Assembly (NCBI RefSeq): GCF_000247695.1
Contig: NW_004624843.1
Coordinates: 4,194,152 to 4,258,151, forward strand
Origin: Heterocephalus glaber
Taxonomy: Eukaryota; Chordata; Mammalia; Rodentia; Bathyergidae
DNA: 64,000 bases
Reading direction: 5' to 3'
Both the position numbers and the translations under genes were made by a program. The notes beneath the pieces are model-generated. The model was not told the origin of the DNA and made no database searches. It saw only the letters and a program-made list of their open reading frames with translations. Shown here piece after piece: positions 1-13,800 of this stretch. Position 1 is the first letter of the stretch. Every line of letters begins with the position of its first letter.

Positions 1-99
1 TCTACCAAAAGGAACAGGAGCTTTACACCAGAGTCCAAATTGGCATTCCACTCAGAAGTATAATAAATATGTCCCTACCTCTCCTATCCCTTTTATAGA

Positions 100-290
100 A
101 CAGCTTTATTGAGGTAGAGTTCACACACCATATAGTTCACCTATTTAAAGTGTACAATTCTGTGGTTTTTAATTTATTCATAAATATGTATCATCATAAC
201 CACAGTCAATTTTAGAACATTTCATGACCTCAAAAAAGAAACCTGTGTCCTTTAGCTATCACCCACCTCCCTTCTTTCTCAATTACATGT
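100..290 (-). mobile_element. L1M-type LINE fragment, antisense
   Basis: The stretch resembles the antisense 3' end of old mammalian L1: 'tttattgaggtagagttcac', then 'aaagtgtacaattctgtggt', then a run ending in 'ctatcaccc'. This is family recall, not an alignment. No coding potential remains. Confidence 0.6.
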
Positions 291-898
291 TACCAGAAGA
301 AGGTAAGGAGTGTGGTCCAAATTCAGATTTAAAATCACATAATAATTTCAAAGAAAAGTATAAACTAAAGAGTTGCTAAGAGTTTTAAAACTTGAGAAAA
401 ACAAAGGGGACTAAGGCCTATCACTTAGGGTCACTGGTGAAAAACCAACAGATACCATGCTCAAAACACCTATTAAGTGTCACATTCTTCCCTCTCAGAA
501 TCATATAAAAAATAAAGATTAATGAAATGGAATTGAAAAAGCAACAGGTGTAAGTAAACTATAAAAGTACAGTGTTGCTAAATGATTTTCTCTTGACCCA
601 GAAAAATTATATTTTCTGTTGCTTACAAGTTGCTTTTATAGTGAAATGCTGTTTACTGTCCTCTCTGAGGTATTAGAGAGAATGAGGTAATAACAGTGGG
701 CTGGAAAAGAAATACTCTGCTTAACATTGATACTGAATGAGGTCTCATAATGGAATTACTCAATGTGGATTTATAAACATTCAGAAGAAGTCATAGAAAT
801 CAGCATAGGCTTAGTGAAAAGCCATACAAAATGAACTTCATTTCATTTTCTTATAGCCAGGAAATATGGAAGAAATAGTGTATTTTAAAACCAGTATG

Positions 899-996
899 GC
901 CTGGGGGTGTAGCTCAGTGGTGCTGCCGCCTGCCTTGCAAGTGCAAGTGCAAGGTCCCAAGTTTGATGCCTGGTACCAAAAAAAAAAAAAAGAAAA
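899..996 (+). mobile_element. ID-like tRNA-derived SINE
   Basis: A-box-like 'tagctcagtgg' and B-box-like 'gtttgatgcc' are followed by 'tggtacc' and an A-tail. An internal doubling of 'aagtgc' lengthens this copy. Confidence 0.85.
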
Positions 997-1660
997 GAAC
1001 TTTAAGATGACAGTTTGATTGTGCATTTTCAGTAGTGTAACAGTATTCCTCCACTATCTTTTGACTCACATCGTTTCTGTCAAGAAATCTTTGTCATTCT
1101 TTGTCCATGTTTTTATCCCTTTGGCTGTTTCTAAGACTTTATCACTGAATTTCAGCAGTTTGGCTGTTCAGTACTTTGGTATAGCCTTTTTTCTTGTACT
1201 TTGGATTTTTCAACTTTTTAGCAGGATTACAGTTTTTATTAAATTCAAAATTTTTTCAGTGATTATGTTTTCAAATATTTTATCTGCCCATCCACCTCAT
1301 TTGGGGATTACAATTACACAAATATGTGATTGATTAAAGTCATCCTATAGCTCACTGATATGATGTCTTACACTCCCCCCAACAGCCCATGTTTTATTAT
1401 GCATAGTTTTTACTGCTCTGTGTTTGTCTAGTAATATTTTCTTCTGCAGTATCTTAACCTGTTAATCCCATCCATTGTATTTTTTATCTTATTGTATTTT
1501 ATTTTTATTCTGTAGTTTTTATCTTCTGTCCCTCTACATAATATGCTTAATTTTTCTAGAACATGTTGAATGTAGTTACGGTAGCAGTTTTGACATCCTT
1601 GTTTGTTCTGCCTTAAAATTAATTGTTTTTCATTTCTTTCCCAACTCTCCCCAAAACCAG

Positions 1661-1825
1661 GCTACAGAAGAAGTTTCCAAAAACCTAGTTGCCATGAAAG
1701 AAATTCTATATGGCACAAATGAAAAAGAGCCACAGACAGAAGCAGTGGCCCAGCTAGCTCAAGAACTGTATAACAGTGGGCTCCTTAGCACCCTGGTAGC
1801 TGATTTACAGCTCATTGACTTTGAG
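1661..1825 (+). CDS. CAB39: CAB39 coding exon, residues 39-93
   Basis: 165 bp, phase 0 at both ends. It starts with [12 protein letters not shown] and ends with LQLIDFE. The acceptor is 'ccaaaaccag' and the donor is gtaaga. It encodes early helical repeats of the scaffold. Because it is symmetric, skipping it would keep the frame. Confidence 0.97.
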
Positions 1826-4800
1826 GTAAGATTTCAATTTCTTAATTTTCTAAAACAGTACCCTATTCGTAGTCCTTTTCTGTATGTTCTCTTTTGAATC
1901 TTAGGATCCCTGTTGGGCTCGGCTCAGGGCTTCTTAACCTCTGAGCATGCCGGGACAGCTTGCCTCCGCAGAGCCAGGGCAGGAGCCCAAGGTGTCTCAG
2001 GCCTCTGTTTTGCCACATTGTATGTGCAGTTTCTTAGGTATTCAACACGCCCTTTTATTTAGGTTATAGTGCATAATTCATTAAAACTTGGCTCTCAGGG
2101 AATGAACAATCTAAAGAAAACTAGCATTTAAAGGTAAAAAAGATCTTATGGAAAGTTCATTATAGCAGAGATCATTATGTGATTTATTTGCTTGGTGCTG
2201 CTTTTAAATTCTTAAATTAGTGCAATATTGCAGATTTTATTCACAATTCAGAATTTTTAGCATCTCTTGGAAAATCGAACTGGCATTATTGGACCTCCAG
2301 TCCCGCTTGTTCCTTCCATTAGAGCACAGCAACTACCCAGGACTTCCAGACTTGACTTCGTTTAGACAGCTCAGCTTGCTCTACCCATTTGCATCTCTGC
2401 CCAACCCTGGTAGGCGTTTGAGATTGCTGTCCAGGCTTGTGTAGCTGGATCATACCATGTTCAATATTTAGTGAATTCAACAGTGCAAATAATGGGCCTT
2501 GACACTAGTCTGAATAAACTAGTGTGAAACGCACATAAGATAATGAAGCACTCTAACATAGTCACAGGCAGTCTCCTCTTTCTCTTGTTTGGCTGTCTAC
2601 CAGGTGCCTAAAGGACAGGTGCATGTTCTAGGGGGAAAAAAAATGACAGAGAGCAAATTAAATTTTGGAGAAGGATGAGAGGGTATGATTCATAGGCCAC
2701 TTGGATAATAGTGATAGTACAAGAAAATAAATATTTATTTTTCCTGCTATAAAACAGAACTAAGATATTCCCATTTATATAGCTGATCTCATACAGTATT
2801 TTTAATAGTGTATCAAATTCCAACAAAAAAATTTTTATTTCCTCTGAAAGGTGATGATACACAGTTCCTTCTCCATTGTCTCTCCCCAACCCCATCTCAC
2901 TCTGTTAACTGGACACTGAATTTAATATTCATTTGGGACTTTAGAGACACTAGTTTTTAAAAAGTTTGTGCATGGGACTGCTGGGACTGGTTTTAAAGGT
3001 TGCCATTGCTACACCTGAGCTGGCACAAGCCCCTGGATGGTGTCTCTGTGTGCAGTGAGGCCGGAAAGCTAGCATTTCGCTTCTCTCTGTGGGCTTCTCA
3101 GCCATGGTCCAAGGGCCATTCTGAAACACTCTACTCTTGGGTCCGGGTCTCTGTTTATTAATTTTTTTAGCTTTTTGATTGTAAGATTCTCAGACCATAG
3201 TAATGCCTATCTATTCCATACAAAGTTCTATCTCTGAACTGTTGTAGTACTTCGTTATTAAGCTATTTGAAATGTCTACTTGCCATTAAACCTCAGCTTC
3301 TTACAGAATTCTTTCATTTTATTATACTGGTAGAGTATAATTTCCCCCACTTCCATCACTATAAAAGAAAACTCTGCAGCCAGGGATTTAGCTCAGTGGT
3401 TCCACCACCTGCCTCGCAAGTGCAAGGACCCAAGTTCGATCCCCAGTACCAAAAAAAAAGAAAGAAAGAAAACCCTGTATTGTTAATAGCACAGGCATCT
3501 TATCTGAAGCTGCTTTTACCACTTGGGTGGGTTTTAGAGCCCTGCAGATTGTTAGCAAATAGCAACATTTTGTTTTCCATTTCTGACTCGGTATGATTCT
3601 GAGAGTAAGAAATGATGCAAATTAGATGTGGGATGTAATGAGATTTCATTTTGTCAACATTGTTCATGTTAAAAATAGTGTACTATTACAATTTGGAATT
3701 ATAAGAAATAAAAACAAGAAAATTAATGTCTATGAGTATTTTAAAGTTACATATTCAGTCATAACTGTAAATGTAAAATGGTTTTCTTTAGATTTATTTG
3801 GGAGGGTAGATGGGCATTCTCCTGTTTAGTCAGGTAAATATTTAATGATTGTATTCCTAATAGGGCAAAAAAGACGTGGCTCAAATTTTCAACAATATCC
3901 TCAGAAGACAAATTGGTACAAGAACTCCTACTGTTGAATACATCTGCACCCAACAGAATATTTTGTTCATGTTATTGAAAGGGTATGTACAATGTAATAA
4001 AATTTATATTCTTAGTTAAAAACAAAAAGGAAAGATTGCCTTGATAAAACAGGAAGAATGAATGTGGGAAGCATTTTAATCAGCTCATTTTTCCATAGAC
4101 CTTGAACATATTTCACTCCTTAAAACTCCAACCTGTAGCCAGGTGTGGTAGCACACACCTGTAAACCTAGCATTTGGGGAGCAGAGGCAGGAGGATCGCT
4201 GCAAGTTTGAGACCGGCCTGGGCTAACTGATGAGTTTGAGGCCAGCCTGAACTGCATAGTGAGACCTTATCTCCAAAAGGAAAAAAATCCTACTGATAAA
4301 CACAATTGAATGTAAAAAATGCCTGTTAGTTTAAAATAGGGTACAGTATGAACCTTTAAATTCAGAAATCAACATGACTGAAGCAAAGAAGTAAGTCCTC
4401 GGTGGTCTTATATCTGTACTCTAAGATTTACAAAGTTGAATTTTGTTGAAATATCAGCTCAGTCACATATTTAAAGATGTTTCCTGTGCACCTGCTCCAC
4501 ACCCTGGAAGGCAGCGGAAGCCATCTTGGACGTGGAGCTTGGATGCTGCGTGGCTTCACTTCGTTTGGTCAGCAGAGACATTGCACCATGGCATCCCTTG
4601 AGTTCTGCCTCTGTGTATTCACTCGCTAACCCACTTGATTTGGCAATTGTCAGTGCATGTTCCTCCAGTTACTGCCAGACTAAGCAAGCATTTGTGATTG
4701 GGTAGTCTGTCAGTGTAAGAAACAAACAAAACAAAAAACCTAAAAACTGAAACTTTAAAAACAAAAACCAAATCCTCTTCTCCTTCAGCCCAGAGCCTCC

Positions 4801-7800
4801 CTGACCAGCAAGGTAACCAGCCTCCTGTTGTTGGGCACCAGAGTTGTCCTCCATCTCTGGGAATGCTGTGCCTCTTTCTGTCTAACGTCAGCAGTGTTGT
4901 TGGGCTGGTGGGCAAGCATGTTACCAGCATGACTGGTGGCATGAATCAGCTTGCTTCCTACCAACAGCTTTGCAGCTTGCCTCATTCTGATTCGTATCTG
5001 TCTGGTTTAACACTTCCCCCAAGTTCAAACTTGTTTAGACAAAGCATGAGTCATTGCATGTGTTGCATGCCAGCATTCCATTTCCTCCTTTCTATTTCTA
5101 ATTATCCATGTTGCCTCTTCAGATGTTGCCATACAACTTTTGACATCTGATTTGTTGTCATATGGATCCACTGTTGCTGTGTAAACATGTAGTGAATAGG
5201 TTGGAATTTTGGTGTTCTTAGAGCAGCTTCCAGTTGTCTTTGTGTTTTGTTTTGTTTTGTTTTTGGTACCGGGATCAAACTTGGGCCCTTGCTCCTTCGA
5301 GGCAGGCGGCAGAACCACTGAGCTAAATCCCCAGCCCACCTTTGTGTTTTTTTAACATCAGTATTTCCTTTTTCATGGAGACCAGTGGTTATTATGATCC
5401 ATAAGTTAGTTAACTCTGCCAGTGATTTCACAGTAGCCAGAAGAATGATATAAACGTTAGTCATCATCTAAAGTAAGACATTTGAGTTGCAATTTAAAGT
5501 GAAAGCTCTCATCTGAGGGGAAACCTCAGCCAGGTGAGAAAGGAGGAGAAGCATAGAGAATAAACACAGCAGGGGTTGGGGCATCTCCACTTCCATCCCG
5601 CCCCTCAGCCTTTGTTGTAGAAACTACGCACACATCTGCAAAGAATAATACAGCATGCACTTTCCTCCTGTAACTCGGCTTCAGCAGTCACAGACTGTAC
5701 TAGCTACGTTCCCATCATTGAGATGCAGTACCTGACACACAGCTTAAATGAGAAGTCAAGATTTGGCTCACAGTTTCCAAGGGGTTCAGTCCAAAGTCAG
5801 CCAGCTGTACAGCAGAAATGGCCTGGTGGAAGGACCTGGCAGAGTATAGCTGCTCATGATCCAGTGACCTTCCATGCTTGTGAGATTCTGGGGGACATTT
5901 TAGATCTAAACCACAACACTAACGTTCTGCTGTCCCTACTTGCTCTAGTCCTTGCCTCCTCCCTTCCTCCCGCACCTGATTTCATGTCTCTGTCCATCTC
6001 TAGTTCATAATCTGCAACACAGCATGACAAGGAGAGCAGTGTAATAGTCATAATGCCTTTTACAAGCCTATCTGTATCCGATGCCTAATACTCAGATTTC
6101 CTCAACGTTCATAAAAATGACACTTTAGGGTTACTCTGTTTTAAATCTGTTTCTAAACAAGGTCCACAAACAGTTTGATTGATGAGACTTATCGTAATGC
6201 CTCTTTTTCTAATGTATGCCATTTATTGAAGCAACAGGTCATTTGTTGTGTAGAAAAGTCACATATTTTCATTCCTGTGGTTTTGTTTTACTGTCCCCTG
6301 TTCCTCTTAAATTAGTGGCTAGATCCGAGGGGCTTGGTAGCATTCAGATTCACTTTGAGGCAAGCATGAGTTCTTCAGAGATGATGTGTAGTGTATTTTC
6401 TGTTGGATGACACTGGTTGTCCCGCTTGGTCTGATGTTTAGATCAACCATGAACACAGTGTTGTCTGTAATCCGTCCATTATGAAGTTCACCACCAGCTT
6501 TGTCACCTAATCTTTTAGTATCTATTGAGAATTCAAAATGGAAGTTTCCTGATTCTGCTGTTACTTCTCCATATAATTCAGTGTGTTTCTTCTATAAAAA
6601 AAACCTGTCTTCGTTGATGACTTAGTTATCCCAAAGTGCAATCTTTATGGGAAAGACCAATTATTATTTCAGTTGTTTGATGGCCTGACCATTTCCTTAA
6701 ATGAATGTCGAGTGTGTTGTTTTTGTTTGAAATATACTGGATGTCTGTTAATCCATTGCAGTCACTACTTTTTTATGCCTAAGTTGCCCCATGTTAGGCC
6801 AGTGGGTGCTCCTTCCCGTTGGCTCCCGTGTCCTCTTCATAAGACCCTTAGTCCATGACGACTCCCTTCCTTTTTTGGCACGAGATGGCCACCTTGCTCG
6901 CTTCATAGGTTCCTGCCAAAACTGGGAACGGCTGCTTCTTTGAAGAGCCCTGTGAACTGCCTTTTAGGGTTTTTGTGTTTCACTTCATTAGTTTAAACTA
7001 CAATGTAATTGTCTTCTTGGGCTGTAAGTACCTCGATGTTAGATAATCGGGTGGGGGTGCTGTGCTGCTAATGCTGGGGTGCATCTCACATCTTCCTGCT
7101 GCCATTGGGCTGAGTTTGGAGGCACTGGGTTTTTACTGGCAATTTAAATGTTAATGTGCTCTCCAGTTCGGTGCTAACAAGTTCTACAGCATAACTGTTT
7201 GCCTTGTACTCTTTGGTTTATGGTTTAGTCACTTAGATAGACTCGACAAACTTCCATCAAAACCTGCCCAACTTGTTGTCCCATACTCTTACCCTTGTCC
7301 CTCTTGTCACCTGCTTATTAAAGATAAGCAGAAATGAATTGCGATCAGCCATTTTGTGGGCAGGCATCTTAATCAAGAACCAGTCAGGATACTGGCCTAA
7401 CTGATGCAAAGGAGGAATGGAGTTCTGATCTTGTTGAGGATCTGTGATGAACATACATACAACAAAAGGATAACACTGCTGGGTAACAAATTAGTGCCAC
7501 AGGATTTCAGAGGATAAAGCCATGTTTGGTTAATAAACCAAAGGTTGGTTAAAAACGTAAACTTAAGATTGGAGATCCAGGTGCTTTAGGATTTGCATAG
7601 GCACAAAAAGAAAGGAAAAACCGAATAACAAATCACTAGGAACAAAGGCCCAGAGGCAGGAGTGAACACCATGTGATTGGCAGCAATAAGAAATACGGAA
7701 TAAGCCGTATGAGTGACATCTGAAAGTTTTAGGGCAGGTTTAGGAGATAGCCTCATACCAGAGTGATAGATCCATTGAGGGGAAGACTAGACATTAACAA

Positions 7801-10800
7801 CCCAGAAGTCTGTCCTTGGTTTGGTTGGCAAGAAGTAATTTTAAGCTCCTAAGCTGGAGTGTTGTTGATAAGCCCATGCGTTGGGTAGTTTGATTAAGAT
7901 AGAGGCCTGAAGAAGGGATGGTTTGCACCTGTGCTGTCCAGTTATAGTAGCTGCTGATTGAATGTTAATGACTTAATTTTAAGTTAATTTAAATTAACAT
8001 TTGAAAGTCAGTCCCTCAGTCATCCCAGGCAGATTTCAAGTGCTCAGTAGGAACATGTTGCTAGTAACTACCATAATGGACAGCACAGATACAGAACGTT
8101 TCCACCATCCTAGACAGTTCTGTTAGACCTGCTTTAGACCCAGGTATCCTAAACAGAATAATGATGCCAAATAGAAGTGAGGAAGCAGGGCCATTGCGGG
8201 AAGAAGGGTTATTTTGTGGCGGGAGATGATGGGTTTTTGTGAATTTATGGTAGGGGCCAGGGATTTTAGCTCAGTGGCACTGCACCTGCCTTGAAAGTGA
8301 AAGGTCCTGAGTTCGATCCCCAGTACCAAAAAAAAAGTATTTATGGTAGATAATTTAACTGAACTTGTCCAGAAGCAGCAGAAAATGCATAACTACAGTT
8401 TGGGTGTAGGCTTAAGGGGGAAAATAGAGTGGTGGTGGGAGCCATGAGATTTTATGGCTTTCCTTACAGGTTAGAGGCAGGAAGGAAGTCAAGACCTCAG
8501 CCAGGCAACAAATAGGAACTGTCAGATGAATAGAAAAAGAGCTGGGAGAATTTCTCTTGCCTGTTCTTAAGAGAAATATACAGGGCCGGGAATTTAGCTC
8601 AGTGGTGCCGCCTCCTGCCTCGCAAGCACCAGGTCCCAAGTTCGATTCCTGGTACCAAAAAAAAGAAAAAAACAAAGATGAAAGAGAATTAATAGCTGCA
8701 TTGCAAAATAAAAACTAAAAAAAGAGAAATATACAAAGATCAGCACTGTCAGAACACTAAGTAGAAGGACCTTTGTTATCAGAATACATCGCTTGTTTTC
8801 ATCAAGAGGGAGTCTTTGCTGGCCAATTAATTGTTTCACTAGAGTGTTGGGAGGTGGAACTGGACTGCAAGAAACCAAAGGAGCATGTGAACGGGAAAGA
8901 AATTAAGCCAACAAGTGCAGCTTGAAAAAGCTGCGTGGCCAAGTGGTCCAGTGAGAGAGAGTGTGATGCATGTGGGAAGCAAGAGGCTCCCTGGTCGGCT
9001 GACGGGATTTCTTTACAGTTGCAGGGAAGGGAGAAGTGAGAGCCAGCTGAGGTGAGAGGAGCTGTGCTTGGAGAGCTGCTGTCAAGGCACTGGAGCTGGG
9101 GCCCTCCCTGCGTGCCTCGTGGCCTCGTGGCTTTCTGTGATGGAGGGAGGCACTTTGTGAGGTCTGCAGGGCTAGGCTTTCCACTTCACAGTGTTGCATG
9201 TTGCTGAAAGTCTTAAAGCCCTGCTTTGAGTGTTGAATTGAAAGAAAGTATAAATACTATATATTTGATAGACCTATTTCAATACTGTGAATTTCTGAAT
9301 TTGAAGGTATTTTGTTTTCTACTGGTTTTTTTTGTTTTGTTTTGGTACCAGGGATCGAACTCAGGTCCTTTCACTCGCAAGGCAAGTGACAGAACCACTG
9401 AGCTAAATCCCCAGCCCTTTCTACTGTTTTTTGATTCAGCTTTTGGTTCTTCCAGATATTGAGAGCATCATAGGTAGATGCTAAGCCCAAATGGAATGGT
9501 GTGACCCTAAATACAAGCTTCTAGATCTTGTTAAAGCTTAAACACTGAACTTCTGTTCACACAGTCACTCTTGGGACTGTTTTTCCTTGATTGAAGGCAG
9601 TGTCACCAGCCGGTGTGTGTGAGCTCTTGAGCAAGCTCCCCCGGGCCCAGCCTGTACTCTGAGAGAAACTCCTTTTGTAACCTGCTGTTGTCACTTAGTT
9701 TAGGGCCCATGTCTGAAACTTCCAGTTCTCGGACTTTGAAATGTTCACTGTTGAAGTTCTAAGAAATCAAGTCTGGCTTTTTGTGTGTGTTTTGTACTTA
9801 CAGGTATGAATCTCCAGAAATAGCTCTAAATTGTGGAATAATGTTAAGAGAATGCATCAGACACGAACCTCTGGCAAAAATCATTTTGTGGTCGGAACAG
9901 TTTTATGATTTCTTCAGATATGTCGAAATGTCAACATTTGACATAGCTTCAGATGCATTTGCCACATTCAAGGTAACATAAAAACTAAGTACACGTGCAA
10001 GATCAGCAGGTGTGCTCTTTTTCCCCAATCTCTGCCCTCTTGATCTGCACACAGCTGCCCTCTAGTGGGAAGAGAGAAGATATACTTTATATGTGTTGGT
10101 GTGATTTTAGATATTTGCAGTAAGACTAGATTTAAAGGAATGAAAAAGTTAGGTTCTAAAGTCTATTAAAAAAGCAAAAGTTAAGGCTGGGGATTTAGCT
10201 CAGTGGCAGCACTCCTGCCTCAGAAGTGCAAGTTCCTGAGTTTGATCCCCAGTACCAAAAAAAAAAAAGGCAAAAGTCGAAGTGTGGTTAAAATTATTTC
10301 AGTTAAATTACCTATTAAGTGCAGTACACAGATACACAATACATCTGACAACCAGGCTTTCTCCTGTGCTGGGCCATTCTGGAGCAGTTGTTTGGTTAGC
10401 ACCAGAGGAAGCAGCTGCTTCTGTGCAGGGCCGTGTTCCTGTGCATATCACTGCAGATCAGAGCCACATTCAGGCAGGGACAGCCACTCTGTTGATAGGC
10501 CCAAAGGAACCGTGGATTCCTCTTTCTGGTGCTCTTTCACACCAAAGCACATTCAATTCAGGGAGGGGACCGAATCACCTGCACTATTCCAATTATTATT
10601 TCCCTCCTCCTCTCCTCCATCTTACTTCCTTTATTGTGGATTTCTGTGAATTAAATACACATGGGATGTGATATCACTGTATAACCTATAGATTTTAATG
10701 TGAGCTGCAAGGTTCAATGCTGTTTAAATAAAGCAATTACCTTGTATTTGTTTTTTCCACCAATAAAAGCCTTAGAAGTATTTTAGTATAACCAGTATTT

Positions 10801-13800
10801 AGTACACTTACATTTAGACTACCTTGCCCAGAACGTGAACACTATTACGATGAGAAATGCTCTTTCCTTATGAGGGCTCAGCTGTGATTATAAGGAGCCC
10901 ATGAGATAATAGGCACGCACCTTGGGCTCTGGGTGAAATGTGTACCTGAGAGTGCGTGAACACCCTCAAGGTAGGAGGAAGGCGGGGGGACTGGTCATTG
11001 GCATTTCACAAGGTCATAGTGAGAAAGGTGCCCAGAGATTTTCTTAAAACTGTGGAAGAATTCAGTGGTTCCGGGGCCTGCCTCGAAAGCGCAAGGTCCT
11101 GAATTCAATCCCCGGTACAAAAAAAAAAAAACAAAAAAAAACTGTGAAATAAAGTATCAGAAGCTGTAGGTAAGTCCTTAGTGTGTGAGTGTACAGAGCA
11201 AGACAAAGTGAATTTGAGATTATAACCTAGAGTGGTCACTGTGATGTCTTAGGTGTCACCCCAGTGGTGGGCTAGGACTCATGAGTAGCATGCACTGATG
11301 GAAGGGAGTGCCCCATTCAGAAGCAGCAGCCTGGCATGAAGGAAGTACAGTGACACCTTGTGTCAAGGAGAAGGTCCTCTTTGTGGAAGGACAGCCAGGA
11401 TCCCAGGAGTGGCAGCACTGGGCGCATGAGGGTGAGAGAAGAGGATTGAGGAGAGGCAGTGGTGTGGGAGACTCAGCCAGACCCCTGACCATGTGGAGGA
11501 CAGGCTCCTGGCACAGATGGCCAAACCGGCTCCAAGGTGGGAGAGAGGTGCTGGCTGCACACTGGAAATGTGGCCTCTGACAGAGTCCTGACTGGCCTGG
11601 CTGATGACTTCATCCCAATTAAGGTTGCTTCTTTCCGTGAACTCGTACCACGGAGAAAATGGTGGTGATGGAATCCCTGTGAGTAACAAAGTCATGTCAG
11701 GTCTTGGTATCCAGAGAGGGACACATTAGGCAGAGCCAGGTAGGCGGTCTCCAGTTGGAGAAGGGAAACTTCAAACTTAGGATCCTAAGGGTGAGCGCTA
11801 GCAAAGAGGGTCACAGAACTGGCCTGGCATCTGTTTCAGGTGCTCCTGATCGCACAGTCAGGGAGAGCTCAGCAGGCTCCTGAACACAGGCCTCTCCAGG
11901 AAACAAAGCGGGGCCGCTGGCCAAGACAGTATGTAGGAGAGAGGCTCAGACCTGCTGTCCTGCCCCCCCCCCACACACACACACGCCCACACCTCCCTGC
12001 GGAAGACTCCGGCTAGGGTAGGGGCAGCTGGCAGCTCCGCAGCAATGCTGACAGAGGGAAGGAGAAGCCTCTGCTGCCGTTGCTTGCGGGCGACAGCTTT
12101 CTAGTGCAAAAAGACAGTAGCTCTGTCGTCCTCTCCTTTGAGAATGCACAAGAGCGCTCCCCTCAGAGAGTGCGCTCTATGCACAACAGTTTGAAACACA
12201 AGTATCTGTCCACCACCCTGCATGTGGAATCCCCGCAACAGATGCTCAGTCTGAAAGGAAGTTAAACTGCTCCAGATGTGTCCAAGGCTCGTAGCTTGAG
12301 TAATAGACACAGAAATAATAAAACCAGATGGCCAAATATTTGTTAGTGGTTTTCCTTGTTTTGTTTTGAGGAATTGAGATGGGGGGAGGGCATTAAAAGG
12401 CGAACAAATATATTTCCAGTTTTCCAGAATAAAAGAAAAGAGATACCCCCAGAGAGGCTGTTGGAGCTTGAAGCTGTGTAAGGTTCTAGAAAGTATTTCT
12501 AAAGAGATGATTTCTGAGCATTTTGGAAAGGAAACATGTACCCAGCATGGATTCACTAAGAGCAAGTGCAGTCGTGCTGATCTCATAGATGCCAGTAGGT
12601 CCGGGGCTCAGGGGCACAGTCGTGCCTGTCTCAGACCTGCTGGGGATTTACCCTGCACCTCCACATCTGTAAGATGTAATAATGCACGTACGTGAGAGTT
12701 CTCGTCCCTCCACAGTCTGCATGCAGTGTACAAGTCTGTCAGGTGACTCAGGACAGTGAGGGCATGCTAGGTACTGAGTAATTCTACAAACCCATTCTCT
12801 AGAAAGAGTAGAAAGGAGATGGGTGGAGATTCAGCACAGTGGTTCACAACCCACTGAGTGTTGTATGCATCTGTGTTGGCAAATGAGTTGTCATCACTCT
12901 GGAGAGAATTTTCGAGCATGTCTATACTGGGCTTTGTCTCACCTGGCCCTGCTAACATTTTTACTAATGACAAGGCATACTTTCCTAATGTGTAGGTGCA
13001 GCCATAAGGGAAAGAGAGTGGAAAGAATGGATCCTAAAATTCTTAAAAATTCAGAAAGGCGAGGATAGAACAGGATGAAACTGAAGTATTGACTCTGGAA
13101 GCCTTCTTAGCAAAGGGCTTTTGTCCTGGTGTGCATTGGCCGCAACTCCTGCACCAGCCGTTCTCACAGTGCCCCTTTTAATCCCTCTACCGAAAGGCCA
13201 TTGAGACTTCATTCCTAGGTGATAAGAGACAGATGGGGAGATGTTGGAGGTCCCCCTTTTGTGTGTGGCCCAACTATGAGCCTCTTGCTCCTGCTTTACA
13301 TACAACCTTCAAAGGGAACAGTCACTTTACTAGAAACTGTCAGTAAAACTAAGACTGTTGCCTAGCGTGGTTACACCTTGAGGCCCTTGGCTGGAGAGAG
13401 CGAGTGTTTTGTCCCTGTCCATTCCTGAGACTATACCCAGGCTCACTCGAGTGCCAGTGTCTCAGGTCGCCTCTCCCTTGGTGGTGTCGCTGTGCAGATT
13501 GTGACAGAACATACATAAGGGGCACCACCCTAGACAAAGCGGGTCTCAGCTCAGAGGGTGACAGGTGCTCCTGGCGGGCGTCACAGAAGAGCTCCCCTCA
13601 ACCCTTGAGACCTTGCGGGTCACTACAGGAACTGGAGCTATAGCATTCACACACATCGCTGTGGGACGCTTCTTAGGGTTCTCAGGCCAGGAGGGCCCTG
13701 CACCAACCTTAGAAGCAGCAACCATTGTAACCTGGCAGCCTTCGTCCTGAACAGGGAGAGAAGCCAGGCGAGTTGGTTGAGACAGACGGGATTGCCGGCA

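Larger units (their letters stand above)
1..1660 (+). other. CAB39 intron (partial), upstream of the residue-39 exon
   Basis: AT-rich intron sequence with no coding signal. It contains an old L1 3'-end fragment near 100-290 and an ID-like SINE near 899-996. The intron ends in a pyrimidine-rich acceptor, with AG at 1659-1660. Confidence 0.85.
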
